Shown here one piece after another: positions 1 to 6,352 of a stretch of DNA of 6,352 nucleotides (position 1 is the stretch's first letter; every line of letters starts with the position of its first letter). This DNA is from Sphingomonadales bacterium (GTDB taxonomy: Bacteria; Pseudomonadota; Alphaproteobacteria; Sphingomonadales; Sphingomonadaceae): assembly GCA_004292705.1 (NCBI GenBank), contig RDXA01000008.1, forward strand, positions 1-6,352. Direction: 5' to 3'. The notes beneath the pieces are model-generated. The model searched no databases and was not told where the DNA came from. It saw nothing but the letters and a program-made list of their open reading frames with translations. A program made the position numbers and the translations under genes.

Positions 1-866
1 ACCCGCGCCAGCGTCTGTTCGCCGATGGGCTGCATCGAATCCTCGCTCTGCCGCGCCCGGAAATAGCAGGCGAAGGTGATCGGCGGCTGGCCTTTCGGCC
101 CTTCGGCGAAACCGATGTCGATATAATTGTATTCGGTCCCGCCGATCAGACCGCTGGTGCCGGTCTTGTCGCCCCCGATCCAGCCTTCGGGCAGCCCGGC
201 GCGCACGCGGCGGAGGCCGGTTTCGGTCGCCACCATCCAGCCCTTCAGCTCCGCCCGCTCGGCTTCGGGCAGCACATCGCCATAGACGATTCTCGCCACG
301 GTGCGCGCCATGGCGGCGGGCGTGGTGGTGTCACGGAACTCGGCGGAGGGCACGAGGTTCATCTCGGGCTCGTAGCGATCGAGCCGGCTGATCTCGTCGC
401 CGATGCTGCGCCAGAAGGCGGTCAGCGCCGCAGGGCCGCCGAGCTCGCGCAGCAGGATATTGGCTGCCGGATTGTCCGAGGTGATCTGCGTCGCCCGCGC
501 CAGTTCGCGCAAGGTCGCGCCCGTTGCCATCCGCTCGGTGGTGAAGGGCGCGTGGTGCATCATGTCCGCCTGCGTCCACGTCACGTGTTTGTCGGCATCG
601 ATGAGCCCCGCGGCATGGCGCTGCAGCAGCAGCGCGGCGAGGCTCAGCTTGAATGATGAGGCATGGCCAAACCGCCGGTCGCTGTTCAGCTCGACCGACG
701 CGTCTGTGGCGGTATTGTAAAGCTCCACCCCCAAGGTGCCGTTGCCCGCCGCTTCGATAATGCGCAATTCCGCCGCCAGCCGCCCCAGCGGGCTCTGGTC
801 GGGCGGGATGCAGGCAGAAGCCCCCAACGCCAGTGTGCCGCCGATGAAGAACCGTCTGTCGATCAT
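1..866 (-). CDS. bla: Class A serine beta-lactamase, C-terminus cut by window edge
   Basis: Hydrolyses the beta-lactam ring through an acyl-serine intermediate, in the periplasm. The frame runs from the ATG at 866-864 to the left edge, giving 288 full codons; the family is usually about 290 residues, so only a short tail is missing. Motifs, whose protein numbering happens to equal Ambler numbering: SSFK (S70, K73), SDN (S130-N132), the omega loop RYEPEMN (R164, E166, N170) with D179, and DKTGTSG (K234, T235, G236). R220 is present and probably replaces R244, which is absent. The N-terminus has R4-R5-F-F-I-G, a short hydrophobic stretch, then A-S-A-C19, which fits a Tat-exported lipoprotein. 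The start overlaps the RDD stop as ATGA; only a weak GGA lies 9 bases upstream, so coupled translation is likely. Composition resembles the neighbours, with no sign of recent transfer. Substrate range cannot be read from sequence. Confidence 0.97.
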   Translation of the reverse strand, partial: MIDRRFFIGGTLALGASACIPPDQSPLGRLAAELRIIEAAGNGTLGVELYNTATDASVELNSDRRFGHASSFKLSLAALLLQRHAAGLIDADKHVTWTQADMMHHAPFTTERMATGATLRELARATQITSDNPAANILLRELGGPAALTAFWRSIGDEISRLDRYEPEMNLVPSAEFRDTTTPAAMARTVARIVYGDVLPEAERAELKGWMVATETGLRRVRAGLPEGWIGGDKTGTSGLIGGTEYNYIDIGFAEGPKGQPPITFACYFRARQSEDSMQPIGEQTLAR

Positions 867-1798
867 GAGAACTTGTCCGCCTTCCGCTTGCCGAAGCGCA
901 TGTCGCCTTCGAGCTTGGCGCGCAATTGCGCATAGAAGGCTTCGAGAAAAGCCCGTTCATCGCCCGCGCCCGGATCCCAGCCGATCTTGCGGCAGATCGT
1001 GGCGTGCACAGCCTGAAGCGCCTCGGGCGGGGAATCGCGCAGCATCCGCTCAAGCGTCTGCAATTCCTTCTCGCCATAGACCGAAAGCGCCGACTCGCCA
1101 AAGTCGTAGCGCACCCCGGTGAGCGCGCTGGTGCCTCTGGCAGCGGCGGCACCCTGGGCCGAAAGCACAGCGGCAAGCCGGGCGCGCGGGCGCTCGACCA
1201 CCCACGTCCCGGCGACGACGTCCCCGGCGCGAAGGCCATCGCGGTTGAAGAAGGGAAACAGCAGGAACAGCGCGAACCATCCGGTCAGCACCCAGCCGAG
1301 CATGCCGATATCCTGCCCACTCTGGGCCAGCATGGTCAGCACCAGCAGCGCCACCACCGGGTAGAAAATTTCGATATCGCGCAGCAGGTTTCTGGCGATC
1401 ACTGCCTCGGGCGTGAGCCGCGCACTGCTGCGCGCGGCAATGCGGATGCCGACAATGCGCTTGCCCAGCGTTGCCCCGCGCGGGCCCAGCTCCTGCACCA
1501 GAAAATAGCCATACCAGATGCAAAAGACGAACAGCGCCATCACGATCCCGAGGAATTCAAGCACGCCTTGCGACATGCGATCGGGATCGAGGGAGGTGCC
1601 GCCGAGCACTCCGCCGGCAATCCACCAGATCAGCAGCTGGAAGGCGGTGAGGCCGGACAAGATGATGATCACGTCGATCATCAGCGCGCCCGCGCGGGCC
1701 ATGCGCGGCGCCATGGTGATGGGCAGCGCCAAGCCCTCGGGGGTGATGAGCGTGCGCTCGCGTCGGTCGCCGCGCGGGGAGGTGGCGGCCCGGCTCAT
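863..1798 (-). CDS. RDD-family membrane protein with C-terminal cytoplasmic extension
   Basis: Integral inner-membrane protein of 311 residues. RDD proteins are named for conserved Arg and Asp residues; some members are linked to ion transport, but the role of most is unknown. Visible here: R35 and D42 in the first membrane segment (about 36-60), a second segment about 81-102, the family signature GATLGKRIVGIRI at 108-120, R136 and R140-D141, hydrophobic segments at about 143-157 and 165-184, and a final LRAGDVVAGTWVV with D193. Residues from about 205 on have no membrane segment and form a charged tail containing YGEKELQTLE at 241-250. I read this as a soluble domain found in RDD proteins of MoxR/DUF58 clusters (from memory). 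The ATG overlaps the SpoIIM stop in an ATGA; GGAGG lies 4 bases upstream. The stop overlaps the beta-lactamase start the same way. Transport activity is not shown by the sequence. Confidence 0.95.
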   Translation of the reverse strand: MSRAATSPRGDRRERTLITPEGLALPITMAPRMARAGALMIDVIIILSGLTAFQLLIWWIAGGVLGGTSLDPDRMSQGVLEFLGIVMALFVFCIWYGYFLVQELGPRGATLGKRIVGIRIAARSSARLTPEAVIARNLLRDIEIFYPVVALLVLTMLAQSGQDIGMLGWVLTGWFALFLLFPFFNRDGLRAGDVVAGTWVVERPRARLAAVLSAQGAAAARGTSALTGVRYDFGESALSVYGEKELQTLERMLRDSPPEALQAVHATICRKIGWDPGAGDERAFLEAFYAQLRAKLEGDMRFGKRKADKFS

Positions 1799-2880
1799 CC
1801 TGCCTCCGGCAGTGCCAGCGCGTCGCCCGCCGCGCCAGCGGGGCGATAGAGGATGAAATAGGCAAGCCAGAAGGTCAGCATCGTCCCCCCGATCAGGAAC
1901 CGGCCGGAGGTCGCTTCGACCAGTTGGCGGGGGAAGGCCTCTAGCAGGGCGGCGACCACCATCATGATGACCACGCCTACCATCACCACTGCCGCGCGTC
2001 GCCCGGCAGCCGCGGCGGCATCAAGCACCGGGAGCTGGCCCGGAAAGGCCATGCTGCGCCCGATATGCAGCCCCGCTGCCCCCGAAAGCAGGATGCCGAA
2101 CAGTTCCGTCGTGCCATGAACGCTGAGCCATGCGGCCAGCTCCACCACCAGCCCCTGCGTGTCGAACAGCCACAACAACGCGCCGAGCAGCGCGAGGTTG
2201 TGCACCAGCAGCAGCAGCGAAGGGATACCGAACGCGAACCCCAGCGCGAAGGCGAGGATGCAGACGGCGGAATTGTTGCTGAACAATTGCGCGGCAAACC
2301 CGGCAAGGCCCGCTGCGCTCTCCTCGTTGGCGAGGGTCGCCAGCAATTGCTCACGGCTCGCGCCCGGCACCCGCGGATCGCCCGCCCCGGCAGGGAACAG
2401 CCGGTAATACCATGCCTCGTCCTGCGCCACGAGCAGCCAGCCGGCCACCGCGCCCGCCACCATCACGAACAGCGCAATGCCGATATCAAGCCACAATTCG
2501 CGCACCGCGCGGCTCCACCCGCCCAGCAAAAAGCCGCGCAGCCAGCGCACGAAGCCCTGCCGCGGCCCGTAGACCTGAAACCATGCGCGCTGCACCAGCG
2601 CCTCCAGATAGGCGAGTGTCGCCGCGTCCAGCGACGTCTCGCGCGCCACCGACAGCGACGAGGCGGCGGTGCGGTAGAGCGCGGGCAGGGCGATCAGATC
2701 ATCATCGGCGATGCGCCTGAGGCCGCCTTTCTCCATCCGCACGATGATCGCTTCCAGCCGCTTCCAATCGCCTTCGCGCTCCAGCCGGAAGCGGTCCGAA
2801 CGCAGCGCGGCGCTGGTGATATCGGGCGGCGCCTCGACCTGCCCGCGACCGAACCATGAGGAAATGACCGGTGCCTTCAT
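1795..2880 (-). CDS. Stage II sporulation protein M (SpoIIM/DUF95) family membrane protein
   Basis: Multi-pass membrane protein of 361 residues. In Bacillus, SpoIIM anchors the SpoIID/SpoIIP peptidoglycan-degrading complex; members in non-sporulating bacteria have no settled function, and this organism is very unlikely to sporulate. The N-terminal 120 residues are soluble and helical, with family-like RFRLEREGDWKRLE (30-43) and ALYRTAASSLSVAR (67-80). Membrane segments follow at about 132-151, 205-225, 228-240, 256-274, 297-314 and 327-346. The core signature is FSNNSAVCILAFALGFAFGIP (200-220, split by eye into SNN and the helix), then HN at 227-228 and HGTTELFGILLSGAAGLHIG at 255-274, typical of the superfamily. 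The start ATG is 18 bases after the DUF58 stop, with AAGG 10 bases upstream; the stop overlaps the RDD start. Context suggests a membrane platform for the MoxR/DUF58 pair, which is inference. Confidence 0.95.
   Translation of the reverse strand: MKAPVISSWFGRGQVEAPPDITSAALRSDRFRLEREGDWKRLEAIIVRMEKGGLRRIADDDLIALPALYRTAASSLSVARETSLDAATLAYLEALVQRAWFQVYGPRQGFVRWLRGFLLGGWSRAVRELWLDIGIALFVMVAGAVAGWLLVAQDEAWYYRLFPAGAGDPRVPGASREQLLATLANEESAAGLAGFAAQLFSNNSAVCILAFALGFAFGIPSLLLLVHNLALLGALLWLFDTQGLVVELAAWLSVHGTTELFGILLSGAAGLHIGRSMAFPGQLPVLDAAAAAGRRAAVVMVGVVIMMVVAALLEAFPRQLVEATSGRFLIGGTMLTFWLAYFILYRPAGAAGDALALPEAG
1803..1807 (-). promoter_or_regulatory. Strong ribosome binding site for the RDD gene
   Basis: GGAGG on the minus strand lies 4 bases before the RDD ATG at 1798, inside the last codons of the SpoIIM gene. 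The spacing is on the short side, but it is the best Shine-Dalgarno match I found at any start in the window. With the ATGA overlap it fixes this start. Confidence 0.6.
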
Positions 2881-2898
2881 GTGTTCATGACCTTGGTC

Positions 2899-4221
2899 TC
2901 ACCCTATGGCCTCGCTGCTGCGGATCGCCAGATAACGGTCGATGAGGCGCGGGCCGATGCTCGCCCACGGCGCTTCGAGCACATCGATCCCGAGCCGCCG
3001 CAGCCGCTGAAGCACCAGCTTGCGCTGCTGCGCGAGGCTGTCGGCAGTGACCGCGCGGGCGAGGGTCGTGATGTCGTCCGGTGGGGCGGCGATCAGGTCC
3101 TCCACCTCGCTGTCGACCATGGTGACGAACAGCACCAGATGCTTGCCCACCAGCCGCCCGAGGCTTTCGACCATCAGCTCGGCCGCGGTGGGATCGGTGA
3201 AATCGGAGAACACCACCACCAGCGAGCGGCGCTGGAGCTTGGCGGTCAGCGTGGCGAGCGGCAGGCGGTGGAAGGCGCGGGCGTCGGCGATGAAGGGGGT
3301 CATCAGCTGCGGCCGCCGGGCAAAGCCGAACAGCGCGACCCTGTCCCCGCCCTTCAGCGCGACATAGCCGCAGGTCAGTGCCGCCGAGACCGCGCGGTCG
3401 ATACGCGGCAGGCCGTCGACGGGTTCGCACATCGCCTGCCCGCAATCGAAGGCGAAGACGATCTGGTTGTTGCGCTCGCTCTCGTTCTCGCGGGCGTAAA
3501 GGCGGGTGTGGCGCGCGCTCGCCTTCCAGTCGATGCGGCGGCGGTCCATGCCGGGCTGGTATTCGGACAGCGCCTCGAACTGCGTGCCTTCTCCCCGGAT
3601 GCGGCGGTTGATGAGGCCGATCTGGGCGTTGCGCAGAAAGGTCTGCAAATCGGGCGAGCGGACGGGGGACAGGTCGGGCCAGATGCGCACGGGCTTGTCG
3701 AGCGGATAGTCGACCTGCCGCGCGCCGAGGCCAAGCGGCCCTTCCCAGCGCATCCATGCGCGCGAGACGATGGCGGTGCCGCGCCGCGAGGGGGTGAGGA
3801 TGGCTTCGCCGCGCCAGCCGGGTGCGAGCGGATCGGGTGCCAGCGCGAAGCTCATCCGGCCATCGGGTGCAAGGCGCGGATCGCAGGCGAGCGCGGCCTC
3901 CGCGCGCGGGGGCTGGCGGCCGCTGAAGCGCGCGGTGATGGCCAGCGGGCTCGGCTGGCCGACCTCGATATCCTCCGCCGTGCGGATCTCCCAGCCTTCG
4001 AGCTTGCCGGTCAGCAGCGCGTCGATCGTGACGAGCAGCAGCAGCCCGCCCCCCAAGACCGGCGCGATCACCCATGCTCCGGGCGCGGCGGCGGCGATCA
4101 CCACTGCGACTGGCGCGAGTGCCGCCGCGATCCAGACCGCGCGCTCGGTCGGCGCGACGATCAGCAGCGGCCGCAAGGGCAGCAGCAGGATGTCGAAGAC
4201 AAGGCCGACAGCGCGGATCAC
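2899..4221 (-). CDS. DUF58 protein with vWA-like domain, probable MoxR partner
   Basis: Membrane-anchored protein of 440 residues, probable partner of the adjacent MoxR ATPase. Two hydrophobic segments lie at about 31-46 and 50-68, then a beta-rich region (about 75-185). The DUF58 signature follows: GEGTQFEALSEY at 210-221 and QPGMDRRRIDWKASAR at 222-237. A von Willebrand A-like fold runs from about 253 to 435, starting IVFAFDCGQAM, with VVVFSDFTDP at 335-344. The usual metal-site DxSxS is D259-C-G-Q-A263, so the serines are absent and metal binding may be weak or lost; similar sequences occur in this DUF58 branch as far as I recall. The start is GTG at 4221-4219, one base after the MoxR stop, with AAGG 4 bases upstream; its hydrophobic N-terminus supports this start. 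MoxR-DUF58 pairs are known to sit together and are proposed to act as a chaperone-like complex. Confidence 0.97.
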   Translation of the reverse strand: MIRAVGLVFDILLLPLRPLLIVAPTERAVWIAAALAPVAVVIAAAAPGAWVIAPVLGGGLLLLVTIDALLTGKLEGWEIRTAEDIEVGQPSPLAITARFSGRQPPRAEAALACDPRLAPDGRMSFALAPDPLAPGWRGEAILTPSRRGTAIVSRAWMRWEGPLGLGARQVDYPLDKPVRIWPDLSPVRSPDLQTFLRNAQIGLINRRIRGEGTQFEALSEYQPGMDRRRIDWKASARHTRLYARENESERNNQIVFAFDCGQAMCEPVDGLPRIDRAVSAALTCGYVALKGGDRVALFGFARRPQLMTPFIADARAFHRLPLATLTAKLQRRSLVVVFSDFTDPTAAELMVESLGRLVGKHLVLFVTMVDSEVEDLIAAPPDDITTLARAVTADSLAQQRKLVLQRLRRLGIDVLEAPWASIGPRLIDRYLAIRSSEAIG

Positions 4222-4222
4222 G

Positions 4223-5185
4223 TCACCTTGGCGCCTCGGTGCTCTCGACCAATTCGGCGACCAGTGCCTCCATGTCGCGCCCCTCGATCTCGGCGGCGGG
4301 GGAGAGCGTCAGGCGGTGGCGCAGCACCGGCACGGCGAGCGCCTTGACGTCATCGGGGATCACATAGCTGCGCCCTTCCAGCGCGGCGCGGGCGCGGGCG
4401 GCACCGGCAAGCAGCACCGCCGCACGCGGAGACGCACCGACAACCAGCTCTCCATGATCGCGCGTTGCCCGCACCAGCCGCACGACATAGCGGGTGATCT
4501 CCTCGGCCACCGTCACCTGATCGAGCGCGGCGACCGCCGCACCGATGCCTGCCGCATTGGTCACCGCCTGCACCCCGAGGTCGGCGGGCCGCTGCGGCCC
4601 GCTGCGCTGGCCATAGGTGGTCACGATCCGCGCTTCCTCGTCCTCGTCCGGGTAGGGCACCAGCAGCTTGAACAGGAAGCGATCCAGCTGCGCCTCGGGC
4701 AGGGGATAGACGCCCTGATTCTCGATCGGGTTCTGCGTTGCGACCACCATGAAGGTGGCGGGCAGCGGATAGGTCTCCCCGTCCAGCGTCACCCGGCGTT
4801 CCTGCATTGCCTCAAGCAGCGCGGCCTGCGTCTTGGGCGGGGTGCGGTTGATTTCGTCGGCCAGCAGCAGATCGCAGAAGATCGGGCCGCGCGTCAGGGT
4901 GAACTGGCTGGTCTGGAAGTTGAACAGGTTCGAGCCCAGAATGTCGCCCGGCAGCAGATCGGGGGTGAACTGGATGCGCCCGAAATCGAGGCCGAGTGCG
5001 GTTGCGAAGGCATTGGCCAGGAAGGTCTTGGCCGTCCCCGGCGGGCCTTCCAGCAGCACATGGCCTTCGGCCAGCATCGCCACCAGCAGCTTGTCGACCA
5101 TCACCTCCTGCCCGACAATCGCCTTGGCGATTTCCGCGCGGATGGCGTCTGCAAGGCTGCGGACGGCGTCGAGTGTCATGGTCAT
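4223..5185 (-). CDS. MoxR-family AAA+ ATPase
   Basis: Cytoplasmic AAA+ ATPase of 320 residues, the usual size for MoxR proteins, which are thought to use ATP to remodel or mature partner complexes, often with vWA proteins. Motifs: Walker A GPPGTAKT at 47-54, Walker B LLLADE at 106-111, sensor 1 ATQNP at 149-153, an EAQLDRF segment at 164-170 with the likely arginine finger R169, and sensor 2 GASPRA at 250-255 with R254. The C-terminal lid holds PVLRHRLTLSPAAEIEG at 286-302. All catalytic positions look intact. The frame stays open upstream to 5347, but that extension overlaps the DUF4350 gene and is proline-rich and unlike the family. The ATG at 5185 has AGGGA 10 bases upstream and lies 4 bases after the DUF4350 stop; an in-frame ATG at 5179 is a weaker alternative. 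The DUF58 start follows its stop by one base. Confidence 0.97.
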   Translation of the reverse strand: MTMTLDAVRSLADAIRAEIAKAIVGQEVMVDKLLVAMLAEGHVLLEGPPGTAKTFLANAFATALGLDFGRIQFTPDLLPGDILGSNLFNFQTSQFTLTRGPIFCDLLLADEINRTPPKTQAALLEAMQERRVTLDGETYPLPATFMVVATQNPIENQGVYPLPEAQLDRFLFKLLVPYPDEDEEARIVTTYGQRSGPQRPADLGVQAVTNAAGIGAAVAALDQVTVAEEITRYVVRLVRATRDHGELVVGASPRAAVLLAGAARARAALEGRSYVIPDDVKALAVPVLRHRLTLSPAAEIEGRDMEALVAELVESTEAPR

Positions 5186-5189
5186 CGGG

Positions 5190-6352
5190 TCAGTGTCCCT
5201 GTTGCAATCTGGAGGCGAGATTGTCGAGCGATTGGGCTGCGGCAAGGAGGTCGGCGGGCTTCTCCGCTGCTTCCATGCGTGCGGCGCGGCGGGTGAAGGG
5301 TTCCGCGTCCGGAAGGCGGCGCGCGAGGGCGTCGTCGATGGCTTCACCGTCAGCCCGCGGCAGGCCCAGCCGCTCGGCTATCCGGCGCGCGGACAGGGCC
5401 GCGTAAGGCGCGCCCAGCAGCGCAAAGCGCCGCGCGCGCAGGATCAGGCCCGCGCCATTGGCAATCAGCTGGCGCTTGCCGAACGCAATATCGGGGCCGC
5501 TGGCGGCAGCGGGCGGGCCGAATCGCTGGAATGCCCTCCAGCCCACGATCAGCAACCCCACCAGCAGGCTCAGCGTCGCGGCAAGGAAGGGCGGGCGAAA
5601 GGCCAGTGTCAGCAGGTTTTCCGAAGCGCCGAAGCCGTTCAGCGTCATGTCGAAGGTGACGGTCCTGATCTCGCCTGCCCCGGACAACCGGTCAACCAGG
5701 GCCAGCGCCGCGCGGGCACGGGCGGGATCGGCAAGGCCGTAATTGTTCGCAAGGTCTGGCTCGGCGAGGACAATCACAGGATAGGCGGGGCTTTCGGGGT
5801 CGACGCCTTCGCCGGGGTTCACCGCAAAGGCCAGCACCCGCCCGGCATCATCGCTGATCAGCGCATCGTGCGAAGCAGCAGGCTCGGCATAAAGGGTCGG
5901 CGATGCAGGCAGCGCGCCCGCAAGCCCCATGCCGCGCCAGCGACCCGGTCGCTGGCGTACAGGCTCAAGGGGCGTGTCGATGGCGATCACCGGCTTGGGG
6001 TATATTCTGTGGTTGAAGCGGTAGGACCCGGGCAGATTTTCCGGCCACTGTGAGGGCGGCGCTGCCCGCCACTTTGGCATGATCACCAGTGTCGGGCCGA
6101 CAAAGGTACGGTCCTGCAAGATTGTGTCGATTGCGTCGGCATCAGCATCGGCCGAAGGAGTGAGCACCAGCACACCAGCGGTCTGCAGCCCTTCCGGACT
6201 GCGCGATCGGTCGACCTCGAACCCCTGCGCCTCGATCAGCCGCACGAGACCGATATAGCCGTTGAGGCCCGTTGCGGCGGCATGGGCCTGCCCGGTGCCG
6301 CGCTCGTCGGCAAAGTCCTCGCCCGCGCCGATCAGATAAAGCATGGCAAGGA
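5190..6352 (-). CDS. DUF4350-domain membrane protein, N-terminus cut by window edge
   Basis: Protein of unknown function that recurs beside MoxR, DUF58 and DUF4129 genes. The frame is open to the right edge. The first ATG inside (6344-6342) has no Shine-Dalgarno, and the residues around it (L-A-M-L-Y-L-I-G-A-G) look like the end of an N-terminal membrane helix, so the true start is probably upstream. Numbering from that Met: HAAATGLNGY at 21-30 and the following strand-helix pattern form the DUF4350 fold, with LVLTP at 59-63; EPDLANNYGL at 195-204 is a family-like motif; a membrane helix spans about 251-270, followed by RFGPP at 274-278. Residues 280-384 form a charged, helical cytoplasmic tail. 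The predicted topology is an extracytoplasmic domain between two helices. It ends 4 bases before the MoxR start. Function is inferred only from neighbours. Confidence 0.9.
   Translation of the reverse strand, partial: LAMLYLIGAGEDFADERGTGQAHAAATGLNGYIGLVRLIEAQGFEVDRSRSPEGLQTAGVLVLTPSADADADAIDTILQDRTFVGPTLVIMPKWRAAPPSQWPENLPGSYRFNHRIYPKPVIAIDTPLEPVRQRPGRWRGMGLAGALPASPTLYAEPAASHDALISDDAGRVLAFAVNPGEGVDPESPAYPVIVLAEPDLANNYGLADPARARAALALVDRLSGAGEIRTVTFDMTLNGFGASENLLTLAFRPPFLAATLSLLVGLLIVGWRAFQRFGPPAAASGPDIAFGKRQLIANGAGLILRARRFALLGAPYAALSARRIAERLGLPRADGEAIDDALARRLPDAEPFTRRAARMEAAEKPADLLAAAQSLDNLASRLQQGH
5196..5200 (-). promoter_or_regulatory. Ribosome binding site deciding the MoxR start
   Basis: AGGGA on the minus strand sits 10 bases before the ATG at 5185 and 16 bases before the next in-frame ATG at 5179. 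The spacing favours the first ATG. It lies inside the last codons of the DUF4350 gene, consistent with coupled expression. Confidence 0.6.
5935..5957. repeat. Perfect 11-bp inverted repeat inside the DUF4350 gene
   Basis: Arms CGCCAGCGACC (5935-5945) and GGTCGCTGGCG (5947-5957) flank a single central base at 5946. It encodes R-Q-R-P-G-R-W-R (residues 130-137 counted from the internal Met). The symmetry is exact. Function is unknown, and arginine-rich GC-rich coding sequence can produce such symmetry by chance. Confidence 0.5.

Noticed and set aside
1..866. Beta-lactamase as a recently acquired mobile resistance gene
   Set aside because: No transposase, integron site or flanking repeat is visible, base composition matches the neighbours, and the start is fused into the host operon by ATGA overlap.
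331..1239. Minus-strand frame of about 300 codons spanning the RDD/bla junction
   Set aside because: Overlaps both well-supported genes in another frame, and its Arg/Pro/Ala-rich translation matches no family.
926..2859. Plus-strand open frames at 926-1849 and 2065-2859
   Set aside because: Shadows of the RDD and SpoIIM genes; translations are rich in His, Gln and Arg and lack the hydrophobic pattern of a real protein.
1795..2880. SpoIIM homologue as evidence of sporulation
   Set aside because: The family is broad and common in non-sporulating bacteria; no other sporulation gene is present and the rest of the window looks proteobacterial.
4584..4602. 8-bp GC-only stem with a 3-base loop in the MoxR gene, possible terminator
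   Set aside because: It is in mid-gene with no T-run after it on the transcribed strand; such short GC stems are expected in this composition.
2881..5296. Long plus-strand open frames (2881-4347 and 3770-5296, about 490-510 codons)
   Set aside because: They lie antisense to the DUF58 and MoxR genes, have low-complexity Arg/Gly/His/Gln-rich translations with no domain, and are usual in GC-rich DNA opposite real genes.
5186..5347. 54-residue N-terminal extension of MoxR
   Set aside because: It would overlap the DUF4350 gene, is Pro/Ser/Arg-rich, and lacks similarity to MoxR N-termini; the ATG at 5185 has a ribosome binding site.
4833..6053. Plus-strand open frame of about 400 codons
   Set aside because: Antisense to MoxR and DUF4350, with no recognisable motif or sensible start context.

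Overview
The window reads as the chromosome of a high-GC Gram-negative bacterium, most likely an alphaproteobacterium of the Sphingomonadales/Erythrobacteraceae type. That placement is an inference from base composition, codon use and protein style; there is no rRNA or other phylogenetic marker here. Almost every base is coding, all six genes are on the minus strand, and I see no mobile element, CRISPR array, tRNA or strong terminator.

Read in the direction of transcription (right to left), the genes are: a DUF4350 membrane protein cut by the right edge (5190-6352); a MoxR-type AAA+ ATPase (4223-5185); a DUF58 protein with a von Willebrand A-like domain (2899-4221); a SpoIIM-family multi-pass membrane protein (1795-2880); an RDD-family membrane protein with a cytoplasmic extension (863-1798); and a class A serine beta-lactamase cut by the left edge (1-866). 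Junctions are very tight: 4 bp, 1 bp, 18 bp, then two ATGA stop/start overlaps. This points to one transcription unit with translational coupling.

The first five genes form a recognisable but poorly understood envelope module. A MoxR ATPase and its DUF58/vWA partner are thought to act as a chaperone-like pair on membrane or periplasmic clients, and SpoIIM, RDD and DUF4350 proteins are the integral membrane components. A DUF4129 protein often accompanies such modules and may lie beyond the right edge. The most unusual point is the last gene. An apparently active class A beta-lactamase, with a Tat-like lipoprotein signal, is translationally coupled to the RDD gene at the end of the module. This suggests that beta-lactam or peptidoglycan stress defence is co-expressed with envelope maintenance.
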